A stretch of DNA of 64,000 nucleotides from Dechloromonas sp. H13 (GTDB lineage Bacteria > Pseudomonadota > Gammaproteobacteria > Burkholderiales > Rhodocyclaceae): NCBI RefSeq assembly GCF_009469615.1, contig NZ_SSXX01000001.1, positions 496,001-560,000 on the forward strand, in the 5' to 3' direction. The translations under genes and the position numbers were made by a program. Under the pieces are notes generated by a model. The model saw only the letters and a program-made list of their open reading frames with translations, made no database searches and was not told the origin of the DNA. This document shows positions 17,501 through 25,746 of this stretch, piece after piece; position 1 is the first letter of the stretch, and each line of letters opens with the position of its first letter.

Positions 17501-17859
17501 AACGACTGCTGACGGCTTTCCTGCTTGCCCTTGCCGCGTGGCCGGCCTGGCCGCAGAACGAACCGCTGGGCCGCCTGTTCTTCACCCCGCAACAGCGCGC
17601 CGCCCTCGACCGCGAACGCCTGCTCGGCTTCAGCCAGCGCCCGAGCACGCTGGACGGCGACGCCAGCTACACCTTCAACGGCGAAGTCCGCCGCAGCAGC
17701 GGCAACAACACGCGCTGGATCAACGGCGCCCCCCAGACGGCAGCCACCCGCAGCCCGCACGTCGCCCCCGGCGAGACCTACCACCCGGCTACCGGGGAGC
17801 GCGAAAGCCTGCTCGGGGACGGCACGATCGTCATCCAGCGCAAGCCGCCGGCGCCATGA
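17497..17859 (+). CDS. Small periplasmic pilus-operon protein (MshK/PilP position)
   Basis: A 120-residue exported protein with Sec signal MKRLLTAFLLALAAWPAWPQ. It is followed by FFTPQQRAALDRERLLGF and a short domain containing YTFNGEVRRSSGNNTRWING and a C-terminal GDGTIVIQRKPP. In MSHA operons this place holds MshK, a small PilP-like protein that contacts the secretin. The strand-rich FNGEV...TRWING...G pattern fits a small beta domain. It is coupled by 4-base overlaps on both sides. Confidence 0.65.
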   Translation: MKRLLTAFLLALAAWPAWPQNEPLGRLFFTPQQRAALDRERLLGFSQRPSTLDGDASYTFNGEVRRSSGNNTRWINGAPQTAATRSPHVAPGETYHPATGERESLLGDGTIVIQRKPPAP

Positions 17860-20474
17860 AGCGCCAGCCGCCCAGCGCCGGAAGACAGTCGGGCGTCGCG
17901 CTGATCCTGTTTCTCGTCGCGCTGATCCTCGCCGGCAGCTATGCCTTCTACCGCAGCAGCAACATCGGTTCGGGGCGCATCGAGCAGGACGCCAAGCTGG
18001 CGGCCACCCTGGCCCGCGCCAAGGAAGCCCTGATCGCCCGGGCGGTAACCGATGCCAACCGTCCGGGCAGCCTGCCCTGTCCCGACCTGGTCACCAACAA
18101 TGTCGGCCTTGCCAACGTGCCTGGCGACGGCAAGGCCGACATGTTCACCATGACCCAGTGCCCGAGCAACGTCGGCTGGCTGCCCTGGGTAACGCTCGAC
18201 CTGCCCGAGTTGACCGACGACACCGGCACCCGCCTGTGGTACGTGCTGACGCCCGAACTGCGTGACGACGACAGCGCCCAGCCGATCAACAGTGACCGCG
18301 CACTGACCCTCCGGGTCGACGGCACCGCCGACAACGTCGCCGCCCTGGTCATCGCCGCACGCGCCCCGCTCGGCAGTCAGGCCCGGCCGTCGAACAACCC
18401 TGTCGACTACCTGGACGGCGAAAACGGCAACGGCGACGATGGCATTTACGTCAGCGGCCCGCCCTCGGCCAGTTTTAACGACATGGTCGTCGCCATCACC
18501 CGCCAGGAACTGATGGCCGCCGTCGAAAAGCGCGTCGCCAACGAGGTCAAGGCCTGCCTCGAGGAGCACGCAGCCAGCGCACTCAACACCGCACATACCT
18601 ACCCGTGGCCGGCGCCGCTCGCCAACACCACCTTCCGCGGCACGGCCGGCAGCCTGTTCGGGCAGGTAGCAGCCACGCAACCGGGCGCCGGCCCGGAAAA
18701 CCTGCTCAAGCAAAGCAGCACGGCCCTGAGCGATGCGAAAAACGCCCTTGCCAGCGCGTCGACCGCAGCCGACCAGATGGCGGCGCTGGTCGTCGTCAAC
18801 AAGGCCGCCACCTATGCCCTGACTCTGTACGACAAGCTCTACGGCGTCGCCGCCGCCCTGGCGACGGTAGCCGCGACCGTAGCCACTAGTTTCTCCACGC
18901 TCGACACGCACATCGACACCGCCGCGGCTTTGAACGGGATCAACCTCAGTGAACTCACCGCGCTGCGCAACGAGGCTGTCACTGGCAAGACTTCCCTGGC
19001 ATCCCTTCAACTGGCGCTGAACGATAGCGGCATCGATCCCTTCCCCGGCGAAATCGAGACGCAGAACCTGGCCCTGCAGCAACGGATCAGCGCGGTCACC
19101 ACCACCCCGACCGTCGCCACCCTCACCGCGCTGCAGTCTCAGGTTGCAACAACGAAGACGCTGTATCTAAGCAGCACTACGCCCAACCCGGATATCGCCG
19201 CGGCGCTTGCCGCTGCGCTCGGCACCGCCAATGCCGCTGCCGCAGCAGTTGCGGGCGCCGTCATCGCGCCTGCCGATACGGCGTTGGTGAATGCGGCGTT
19301 AGCCGCAGCGCAAACGCTGGTCAGCAGCAGTAGCAGCCTCCGCAACACAATCGCCGCCAGTCGTGTGAATCTGCACGCCAGCGAAATTTCAGTTCGTGCG
19401 GTGACCGTGGACGGGATGCTGACCGCGTACAACGGCAATCCGGGCACGACCACGGCTGCTGCCCTCGTAACTGCAATGGGCGACCTGCAAGCGACGACGA
19501 CCGCACTCAACACAGCCTCCAGCCCCGTCGTCGCCGCTCGCGGAACGACTCTGGCGGCACTGAACGACGCCATCAGCGCCGCCTCGGCAGGCAGCGACCA
19601 AGCACTGATCGCGGCCTCGGCAGGCGATGTGATCACCGCTGCAAATGCCCTTGCAGCAGCCATCGCCGGCAACGGCGACAACGTCGCCAGGGAGAGCATC
19701 GCCGAAGCTGCGACGCGCTACCTGCTAGCGCAGGGAGCGCTTGCCGACCCCTTCGTCACAACAAGAACCCGTGCCGGGAGGGTACCCTATGTTAGAGCGC
19801 TGCAGGATCCTGCAGAGGACATCGCCTACTGGGCGCAAATCACGGCTCGCATCGCCATCGACATCTCCACGCAAGCGCGCAAGGCTCCCAATGCCAGCGG
19901 CGACAACACCGCATCGGCTTACTATGCGGCCGACCAGCTGACCTCGGGCATCGCCGGCGCCAGCGGCACCCAGGCCCTGCTGCAGGACTACATCGACGCT
20001 CCGGGCAACGCCGCCAAACAGTCGGCGGCGACCACCGCGCTGAACGCGACGGCGAGCCAACTCGACACCCTGCTGGCCAGCGCCGGCACGCTCGACGCCG
20101 TACTCGACAGTGGCAGCGCCGAAGCCTTTCCGACCCTCTGGTACGGCACCACCTGCGCCTTCCTGCAGCCAGCCAGCGGTAGCAGCTCGTGGTGGACGGC
20201 CAACAACTGGACGAACACGACCTTCTACCAGATCAGCGACCGCGTGCGGGCGGCCAGCGGCAAGCTGCAGGTCGGCGGCAGCGGCACCTACCGGGTTGTC
20301 GCCGCCAGCGCCGGGCGCGCGCTGGGCGCCCAGAACCGCGCCACGCGGACGACCGCCAACTTCCTCGAAGGCAGCAACGCCGACGCCTCGCGCGACGGCA
20401 ACGCCCAGACGCCGGTGCCCGGCTTCGCGAACGCCCCGCTATCGGGTACATTCAACGACCGTCTCGGCTACTGA
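17856..20474 (+). CDS. Giant prepilin-like protein, 872 residues, Ala/Thr-rich
   Basis: The N-terminus RQSG-VALILFLVALILAGSYAF is a type III (prepilin) leader with Gly13 before the cleavage site. Position +5 is Leu18 instead of Glu, as in GspK/PilX-type minor pilins. Residues about 45-200 share an LPCPD ... WLPWVTLDLPE layout with the next gene's product. The centre (about 280-640) is dominated by Ala, Thr and Ser and looks like long helices. The C-terminal 200 residues contain Trp- and Cys-bearing segments (LWYGTTCAFLQP; SWWTANNWTNTTFY). Most pilins have 150-300 residues. The product is likely a tip or adhesive subunit; no homologue is recognised. Confidence 0.75.
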   Translation: MKRQPPSAGRQSGVALILFLVALILAGSYAFYRSSNIGSGRIEQDAKLAATLARAKEALIARAVTDANRPGSLPCPDLVTNNVGLANVPGDGKADMFTMTQCPSNVGWLPWVTLDLPELTDDTGTRLWYVLTPELRDDDSAQPINSDRALTLRVDGTADNVAALVIAARAPLGSQARPSNNPVDYLDGENGNGDDGIYVSGPPSASFNDMVVAITRQELMAAVEKRVANEVKACLEEHAASALNTAHTYPWPAPLANTTFRGTAGSLFGQVAATQPGAGPENLLKQSSTALSDAKNALASASTAADQMAALVVVNKAATYALTLYDKLYGVAAALATVAATVATSFSTLDTHIDTAAALNGINLSELTALRNEAVTGKTSLASLQLALNDSGIDPFPGEIETQNLALQQRISAVTTTPTVATLTALQSQVATTKTLYLSSTTPNPDIAAALAAALGTANAAAAAVAGAVIAPADTALVNAALAAAQTLVSSSSSLRNTIAASRVNLHASEISVRAVTVDGMLTAYNGNPGTTTAAALVTAMGDLQATTTALNTASSPVVAARGTTLAALNDAISAASAGSDQALIAASAGDVITAANALAAAIAGNGDNVARESIAEAATRYLLAQGALADPFVTTRTRAGRVPYVRALQDPAEDIAYWAQITARIAIDISTQARKAPNASGDNTASAYYAADQLTSGIAGASGTQALLQDYIDAPGNAAKQSAATTALNATASQLDTLLASAGTLDAVLDSGSAEAFPTLWYGTTCAFLQPASGSSSWWTANNWTNTTFYQISDRVRAASGKLQVGGSGTYRVVAASAGRALGAQNRATRTTANFLEGSNADASRDGNAQTPVPGFANAPLSGTFNDRLGY

Positions 20475-20490
20475 CCCGCAGGAACGCACC

Positions 20491-21198
20491 TTGCAATCAA
20501 CCGAATCTCTGCGCCGCCAACCCGGCTTCACGCTGATCGAACTGGCCATCGTGCTGGTCATCGTCGCCCTGCTGACCAGCGGCCTGCTGATGGGGATCAG
20601 CGCCCAGCGCATAACCGCGGAAAATGCCGATGCCCAGCGCCAGCTGGAAAACATCCGCGAGGCGCTGCTCGGGTTTGCGATGGCCAACGGCCGCCTGCCC
20701 TGTCCGGCCGATCCAGCCCTGACCATTGCCGACGCGACGCTCGGTACCGAGGACCGGCCGAACGCGAGTTCGCCCTGCAACCGGATCTACGGCGTCGTTC
20801 CATGGGTGACGCTGAGCCTGCCCGAAGCCGACCCCTGGGGCCGGCGCTTCACTTATTTCGCCAACGCCAGCTTCACCGCGCCGCTCGCGGCCGGCGCGCT
20901 GGCCAGCTTCACGCTGAGCACGGCGGGTAACGCCAATATCAAGGACACCGCAGCCAGCGGCAGCAACATCGCCTCCAACCTGCCGGCCGTCGTCGTCAGC
21001 CACGGCAGCAACGGCCTCGGCGCCTGGCAGACCAATGGTGTGCAACTGGGTGGCGCGGCAGGCGACGAACTGGAAAACGCCAACTCGACGCTGACCTTTG
21101 TCGCGCACACGCCGAGCAATGGCTTCGACGATCTCGTCGTCTGGATCGTGCCGGGTATTCTCAATGCCCGGATGGTAGCCGCCGGTCGGCTACCGTAG
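20491..21198 (+). CDS. Type IV prepilin-like protein
   Basis: A 235-residue prepilin with canonical cleavage motif RRQPG-FTLIELAIVLVIVALL (Glu5 present). The globular part has RLPCPADP, VPWVTLSLPEADPWG and a C-terminal Gly/Ser/Asn-rich region ending GFDDLVVWIVP. The start is TTG 20491 with AGGAACG just upstream. It is the last gene of the cluster and converges with gpsA, leaving only 3 bases between stop codons. It could be the major pilin or a minor pilin; the window has no other canonical prepilin and no prepilin peptidase. Confidence 0.85.
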   Translation: MQSTESLRRQPGFTLIELAIVLVIVALLTSGLLMGISAQRITAENADAQRQLENIREALLGFAMANGRLPCPADPALTIADATLGTEDRPNASSPCNRIYGVVPWVTLSLPEADPWGRRFTYFANASFTAPLAAGALASFTLSTAGNANIKDTAASGSNIASNLPAVVVSHGSNGLGAWQTNGVQLGGAAGDELENANSTLTFVAHTPSNGFDDLVVWIVPGILNARMVAAGRLP

Positions 21199-21201
21199 GG
21201 A

Positions 21202-22191
21202 TCAGGCCGCCTCTTCCTTCGGGTCGCGCGCCATCAGCAGTTCGAGCGCCTCGCCGGCATTGACGCGACCGTCGAGCACGGCGGCGACGGCGGCGGAGAT
21301 CGGCATGTCAACACCGAGCTCCCGCGCCAGCCGGTCGACTTCGCGGGCGGTATAGACGCCTTCGGCGACGTGCCCCAGTTCTTCGAGAATCTGCGGCAGC
21401 GACTTGTTTTCGGCCAGCGCCAGGCCGACGCGGCGATTGCGCGAGAGATCGCCGGTGCAGGTCAGGATCAGGTCGCCCATGCCGGCCAGACCCATGAAGG
21501 TTTCGCGATGGGCGCCGAGGGCGAGGCCGAGGCGGGCGATTTCGGCCAGGCCGCGCGTCATCAGCGCGGCGCGTGAATTGAGCCCGAGTCCCAGGCCGTC
21601 GCAGACGCCGGTGGCGATGGCCAGCACGTTCTTGACGGCGCCGCCGACCTCGACACCGACCAGGTCGTCGTTGGCATAGACGCGCAGGCGCCGCGAATGC
21701 AGCTGGCGGGCCGCGGCGCGGGCGAAGGCCGGATCGTTGGCCGCCAGCGCGACGGCCGTCGGCTGCCCGGCGGCGACCTCCTCGGCGAAACTCGGACCGG
21801 ACAAGGCGCCGCAGACCGCCTGCGGCCCCAGCACCTCGGCGACCACCTGGTGCGGCAGCTTGCCACTGCCGGCCTCGAATCCCTTGCAGACCCACAGCAG
21901 GGGCAGCGTGCAACCGAGCTCCCGCAGCCGTTCGACGGTCGGCCGCAGGCCGGCGATCGGGGTGGACACGACCAGCAGTTCGGCAGCCGCCACGGCGGCC
22001 GCGAAATCGGTGGCCACGACTACCGACGCCGGGAGTTTGTAACCGGGGAAGAAGCGGCTGTTTTCCCGCGTTTTCAGCAGGTCGACCGCAACATCCGCTT
22101 CACGCGACCACAGCGTCACCTCGTGCTTGCCGGCGAACGCGATCGCCAGCGCGGTGCCCCACGCCCCGGCACCGAGCAGGGTGATCCTCAT
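21202..22191 (-). CDS. gpsA: Glycerol-3-phosphate dehydrogenase [NAD(P)+]
   Basis: GpsA reduces dihydroxyacetone phosphate to sn-glycerol 3-phosphate for phospholipid synthesis. The 329-residue protein has the Rossmann motif GAGAWGTALA near its start, the GPSFAEEV substrate segment, catalytic Lys in GGAVKNVLAIA and the GLAGMGDLILTCTG block. ATG 22191 overlaps the SH3-protein stop (ATGA). The frame continues upstream into that gene, but only as shadow. Confidence 0.96.
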   Translation of the reverse strand: MRITLLGAGAWGTALAIAFAGKHEVTLWSREADVAVDLLKTRENSRFFPGYKLPASVVVATDFAAAVAAAELLVVSTPIAGLRPTVERLRELGCTLPLLWVCKGFEAGSGKLPHQVVAEVLGPQAVCGALSGPSFAEEVAAGQPTAVALAANDPAFARAAARQLHSRRLRVYANDDLVGVEVGGAVKNVLAIATGVCDGLGLGLNSRAALMTRGLAEIARLGLALGAHRETFMGLAGMGDLILTCTGDLSRNRRVGLALAENKSLPQILEELGHVAEGVYTAREVDRLARELGVDMPISAAVAAVLDGRVNAGEALELLMARDPKEEAA

Positions 22192-22631
22192 AGTCCCCAG
22201 ACCTGCGTCGAACGCACGAAGCCGGTCGCGCCGTCGCGGTGGCGAACCTTGGCCCAGCCCGGCGCCGCCGCCTCGATCAGATCGACGACGACCCACTTGT
22301 CGAGCACCGCGACGACTGCCGCATCGGCACGGTCGGCATCGCGGATTTCGGCACGCGGCGCGGTCACCACCAGCGTGCGGCGCTCGCTCAAATTGCGCGT
22401 TTCGATCCAGGCCAGCGTACCTTCGGCATCGCGCACCTTGACCCAGCCGGCGAGCGGGACGATCAACTCGACCGGCGTCTGCGCCTTGATCAGGTAGAGC
22501 TTCTTGCCCTTCTGCGACGGCGCGTCGTAGAGAATCGCCGCCGGCACCTCGACCGAACGATAGTCGACGGCCTGCGCCGCACCGGCGGCGGCACTCAGGG
22601 CAAGAACGGTGGCAAAGGCGCGACGCCGCAT
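22188..22631 (-). CDS. Exported protein with two SH3-like domains
   Basis: A 147-residue secreted protein with signal MRRRAFATVLALSAAAGAAQA. Two bacterial SH3-type repeats follow, each with an early YDAPS- or RAEIRDAD-type turn and a GWVKVRD/GWAKVRH strand then WIETR/GFVRS. Bacterial SH3 proteins generally bind peptidoglycan. ATG 22631 is favoured because AGG lies 7 bases upstream; ATG 22637 is also possible. It sits between secB and gpsA, which are usually adjacent. Confidence 0.85.
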   Translation of the reverse strand: MRRRAFATVLALSAAAGAAQAVDYRSVEVPAAILYDAPSQKGKKLYLIKAQTPVELIVPLAGWVKVRDAEGTLAWIETRNLSERRTLVVTAPRAEIRDADRADAAVVAVLDKWVVVDLIEAAAPGWAKVRHRDGATGFVRSTQVWGL

Positions 22632-22639
22632 GACCATGC

Positions 22640-23098
22640 CTACTGGATGGGTACTTCGGTCGGGGCCGGCGCCTGTTCCTGCAGGCGCTGCATGTACATG
22701 ACCTCGAAATTGACCGGCTGCAGCACGATGGGCTGGAAGCCGGCGCGGGTGACGGCGTCGGAAACCGCTTCGCGGGCGAAGGGGAAGAGGATGTTCGGGC
22801 AGGCCACGGCGATCAGCGGCTCGATCTGCTCGTTCGGCACGTTCATGATGCGGAAGATGCCGGCCTGGCCGACTTCGACCAGGAAAACCGTCTTGTCAGC
22901 CAGCTTGGCCGTCACCGTGACGGTGAGCACCACTTCGTAAGCGCCGTCGCCGACGCCGCTGCCGCTCGTGCCGAGCTGGATCTCGACCTGCGGCGCTTCG
23001 CGCTCGAGGTAGATCTGCGGGGCATTCGGCACTTCCAGGGACAGGTCCTTGACGTAGAGCTTTTCGATGCCGAAGACCGGCTGTTCGTTTTGTTCCAT
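22640..23098 (-). CDS. secB: Protein-export chaperone SecB
   Basis: SecB is a cytosolic tetrameric chaperone that keeps preproteins unfolded and delivers them to SecA. The 152-residue protein has the family blocks FGIEKLYVKDLSLEVPNAP, VEIQLGTS, VFLVEVGQAGIF and PNILFPFAREAVSDAVTRAGF. The ATG at 23098 (MEQNEQPVF) gives the expected length; the open frame upstream is not conserved. Confidence 0.96.
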   Translation of the reverse strand: MEQNEQPVFGIEKLYVKDLSLEVPNAPQIYLEREAPQVEIQLGTSGSGVGDGAYEVVLTVTVTAKLADKTVFLVEVGQAGIFRIMNVPNEQIEPLIAVACPNILFPFAREAVSDAVTRAGFQPIVLQPVNFEVMYMQRLQEQAPAPTEVPIQ

Positions 23099-23126
23099 GA
23101 TTCTCTTTCGGTTGATTAATCGGTTG

Positions 23127-23393
23127 TCAGGCGCCACCGGCGAGCAGCGGTACCAGGCCGCCACCGGCATCGAGGGCGACCAGGTCGTCGCAGCCGCCGA
23201 CGTGGGTGTCGCCGATATAGATCTGCGGCACCGTGCGGCGCTTGGTCTTCTGCATCATTTCGTCGCGCTGTTCGGGGTCGAGGTCGATGCGGATTTCCTC
23301 GATCTCGCTTACGCCGCGCGCCTTGAGCAGCTGCTTGGCGCGGATGCAGTAGGGGCAGACCGCCGTCGTGTACATCAGGACTCGCGGACTCAT
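23127..23393 (-). CDS. grxC: Glutaredoxin 3 (dithiol)
   Basis: An 88-residue glutaredoxin with active site CPYC (Cys13, Cys16), the cis-proline motif TVPQIYI and the GSH-binding GGCDDL segment. It reduces disulfides and glutathione adducts in the cytoplasm. The start overlaps the end of the rhodanese gene by 4 bases, so the two are coupled. Confidence 0.95.
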   Translation of the reverse strand: MSPRVLMYTTAVCPYCIRAKQLLKARGVSEIEEIRIDLDPEQRDEMMQKTKRRTVPQIYIGDTHVGGCDDLVALDAGGGLVPLLAGGA

Positions 23394-23809
23394 TTGTTGC
23401 GCGTCCCCTTCTTGATCGGATAACCGGCACCGACCCAGGCATCGACGCCGCCGGCCAGGTTATGCACCTTGCTGAAACCGAGCTTGCCGAGCTGGCCGCA
23501 GGCCTTGCCCGAACGCATGCCGGAGGCGCAGCAGACGATCACCGGCTTGTCCTTGAATTTCTCGATCTCGGCGATGCGGTCGGCGAGCTTCGCGAGCGGC
23601 ACGTTCCTGGCGTCCGGCAGATGGCCGGCGGCAAATTCGTCGGCCTCGCGCACGTCGATGACATGCGCGTCCTCGCGATTGATCAGCAGGGTCGCCGCCG
23701 CCGGCGCCACATCGTTCGCCCCGGAGCGCATGAACAACGGCCACAGCAGGCCCAGGCCGCTGACGACGACGATGGAAACGAGCAGAATATTCTGGTTGAT
23801 GAACTCCAT
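23390..23809 (-). CDS. Membrane-anchored rhodanese-like sulfurtransferase
   Basis: A 139-residue protein with an N-terminal transmembrane helix (residues about 8-27) and one rhodanese domain. The active-site loop is CASGMR with Cys94; an extra Cys93 precedes it. Upstream landmarks are VIDVREADEFAAGHLPDARNVPL. Rhodaneses move sulfane sulfur between thiols. Pairing with grxC is common in proteobacteria (YibN-type). An ArsR-type regulator gene lies 10 bases upstream in the same direction. Confidence 0.93.
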   Translation of the reverse strand: MEFINQNILLVSIVVVSGLGLLWPLFMRSGANDVAPAAATLLINREDAHVIDVREADEFAAGHLPDARNVPLAKLADRIAEIEKFKDKPVIVCCASGMRSGKACGQLGKLGFSKVHNLAGGVDAWVGAGYPIKKGTRNK

Positions 23810-23819
23810 CGGCACTTGC

Positions 23820-24137
23820 TTACTCCTCCACACCACAAAAGACTTCGCGCATCATACCGACGAGCTGCAGGGTGCGCTGGTCGCCCACCCGGTAAAAGAC
23901 CCGATTGGCATCCTTGCGCGTGAGCAGGACGCCCTTCTCGCGGAGAATGGCCAGGTGCTGGGAAATATTGCTCTGCGAGGTGCCGACGGCATCGACGATT
24001 TCCTGCACGCATGCCTCCTGGTCGCCCACCACGCAGAGAATCTTCAGGCGCAGCGGATGGGCGATCGCCTTGAGCGCACGGGCGGCCGTCTCGATATGCT
24101 CCTGCTTGTCGATCAGGCTGAAGGAAGGCTGTTCCAA
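23820..24137 (-). CDS. ArsR-family regulator, possible persulfide sensor
   Basis: A 105-residue winged-helix protein: HPLRLKILC, then recognition helix SQSNISQHLAILREKGVL and wing TRKDANRVFYRV. It has Cys35 and Cys43 near helix 2 and Cys101 four residues from the end. There is no classical ArsR CVC metal box. The SqrR/BigR group senses persulfide with one cysteine near the DNA-binding core and one near the C-terminus, and the adjacent rhodanese and glutaredoxin genes fit such a role; this is inference. The start is TTG 24137 with GAGG upstream. Confidence 0.85.
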   Translation of the reverse strand: MEQPSFSLIDKQEHIETAARALKAIAHPLRLKILCVVGDQEACVQEIVDAVGTSQSNISQHLAILREKGVLLTRKDANRVFYRVGDQRTLQLVGMMREVFCGVEE

Positions 24138-24166
24138 GATAAAACCTCGATTTTCGGTTAATGGAT

Positions 24167-24181
24167 CATTATAAAATAATG
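24167..24181 (-). promoter_or_regulatory. 15-bp palindromic operator over the arsR-type -10 box
   Basis: CATTAT-AAA-ATAATG (24167-24181) is a perfect 6-bp inverted repeat with a 3-base spacer in an AT-rich patch of otherwise GC-rich DNA. On the minus strand it contains TATAAT (24173-24168), suitably placed to be the -10 of the regulator gene 31 bases downstream. A repressor bound here would block its own promoter. Confidence 0.6.
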
Positions 24182-24229
24182 GTTTGCGTTTCGCAGGCCT
24201 TAATCGACATCAATCGGGGCCGCGCCGCG

Positions 24230-24235
24230 TATAAA
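24230..24235 (+). promoter_or_regulatory. Probable -10 box for the envC-like gene
   Basis: TATAAA at 24230-24235 lies about 57 bases before the TTG start chosen for the EnvC-like gene. It makes the ATG at 24241 unlikely, because that would fall at or before the transcription start. No strong -35 is evident. Confidence 0.4.
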
Positions 24236-24291
24236 ATCGCATGTCATCCGCCGCGCGGCGGGCGACACCGACCCAGGGACAGCAGAACACA

Positions 24292-25746
24292 TTGTCAAAC
24301 ACGCCAGGCATCGAAACGCGGGTAGCGACCAGGCCGCTGGCAGCGGCGATTTTCGCCGCCGTGCTGCTATGGCCGCCCCTGGGCGGTGCGCAGTCGGCGA
24401 AAACCAGGGCGAAAACGCCCCCGCCGGCATCGCCGGAAATCGCCGAGAAGCAGGCCGACCTCGGCGAACTGCGCAGCCGCATCGAAGGCCTGCGCAAGGA
24501 GCTCAGCGCCAGCGAAGAGAGCAAGGCCGACGCCGGCGACCGCCTGCGCGAATCGGAACGCCAGATCTCCCGCCTGCAACGCGAATTGCACGAACTCGGC
24601 GACCAGCGCGGTCAACTGCAAAAACAGCTGCAAAACCTGGAACAGCAGTCGAAGGAACTGGCCGGCACCCTGGGCCAGCAGCAAAGCCAGCTCGAAAAGC
24701 TGCTCTACCGGCAATACCTGCGCGGCACCCCGGATTCCCTGCAACTGCTGCTCAATGGCGACGACCCGAACCAGATCGCGCGCGACCTGCACTATCTCTC
24801 GGCCATCGCCCTGTCGCGCGCCGAACTGATGGGCGAAATCAACGCCACGCTGGAGCGCAAGAAGGCGCTGGCCGCCGACGCCAGGGAGCGCGCCGGCGAG
24901 ATCAGGGAAGTCGAGGCGCAGCAGCAGGAGCGCCACGCCGAATTGCAGAAGCAGCGCGAGGAACGCAAGACGCTCTACGCCCAGGTGTCCGACAAGGTCT
25001 CCGCCCAGCGCAAGGAAATCGGCAACCTGCAACAGAATGAAAGACGCCTGACCGAACTGATCGACCGCCTGTCGAAGATACTCGCGGCGCAGGCTGCACA
25101 GGCCGCCCGCGCTGCAGAAGCGGCCCGTGCGGCGGACGCGGCGCGCGCCACCGAGGCCGCCCGCCTGGCCGAAGCGGCGAAACGCAGGGAACGGGACAAG
25201 GAACGCGAAAAGGAGCGGGACAGGACGCCGGCCAGCGCACGGCCGCACGAGGAGGAAAGGGAGGCGCCGCGACCGCCCCCGGCCAGCGAACCGGCGCGTC
25301 CGAAAGCGGTCGAAGCGGAGAACCGTTACGAACCGGCGGCTAGCGATGGCAGTTTCGCCCGCCAGAAGGGGAATTTGCGCCTGCCGGTGCGCGGCACGGT
25401 GGCCGGCCGCTTCGGCACCCCGCGCGACGGCGGCGGCACCTGGCGCGGCCTGTTCATCAAGGCTAGTACCGGCAGCGACGTCAAGGCGGTGGCCGGCGGA
25501 CGCGTGGTGTTCGCCGAATGGATGCGCGGTTTCGGCAATCTGCTGATCGTCGACCACGGCGATTCGTATCTTTCGATCTACGGCAACAACGACTCGCTGC
25601 TCAAACAGGTCGGGCAGGCAGTCAAAGGCGGTGAAACCCTGGCGACCGTCGGCAACAGCGGGGGCAATCCGGAATCCGGTTTATACTTCGAAATCCGCCA
25701 CCAGGGGCAACCGATCGACCCGATGAAATGGGCAAGTCTGAAATGA
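24292..25746 (+). CDS. envC: EnvC-like murein hydrolase activator
   Basis: A 484-residue exported protein with signal RPLAAAIFAAVLLWPPLGGAQ. A long coiled coil follows (about 45-260, Gln/Glu/Arg rich), then an Ala/Arg/Glu-rich linker. The C-terminal LytM/M23 domain starts at LRLPVRGTVAGRFG. The usual zinc ligands are missing: WRGLFI replaces HxGxD, YGN replaces the HxH-type site and YFEIRH replaces HLHFEI. A degenerate LytM domain is the mark of EnvC/NlpD activators of cell-division amidases. TTG 24292 is preferred over ATG 24241, which would give an oversized leader. Confidence 0.9.
   Translation: MSNTPGIETRVATRPLAAAIFAAVLLWPPLGGAQSAKTRAKTPPPASPEIAEKQADLGELRSRIEGLRKELSASEESKADAGDRLRESERQISRLQRELHELGDQRGQLQKQLQNLEQQSKELAGTLGQQQSQLEKLLYRQYLRGTPDSLQLLLNGDDPNQIARDLHYLSAIALSRAELMGEINATLERKKALAADARERAGEIREVEAQQQERHAELQKQREERKTLYAQVSDKVSAQRKEIGNLQQNERRLTELIDRLSKILAAQAAQAARAAEAARAADAARATEAARLAEAAKRRERDKEREKERDRTPASARPHEEEREAPRPPPASEPARPKAVEAENRYEPAASDGSFARQKGNLRLPVRGTVAGRFGTPRDGGGTWRGLFIKASTGSDVKAVAGGRVVFAEWMRGFGNLLIVDHGDSYLSIYGNNDSLLKQVGQAVKGGETLATVGNSGGNPESGLYFEIRHQGQPIDPMKWASLK

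Noticed and set aside
19780..19815. Cluster of palindromic hexamers (GGTACC, CTGCAG, GGATCC, CTGCAG), including the 16-bp palindrome at 19800-19815, resembling a cloning linker
   Set aside because: It lies inside an uninterrupted coding frame, and there is no vector sequence around it; most likely chance.
24241..24291. ATG start for the EnvC-like gene at 24241
   Set aside because: It lies only 6 bases after a -10-like TATAAA and would give a leader with an abnormally long polar start; TTG 24292 gives a normal signal peptide.
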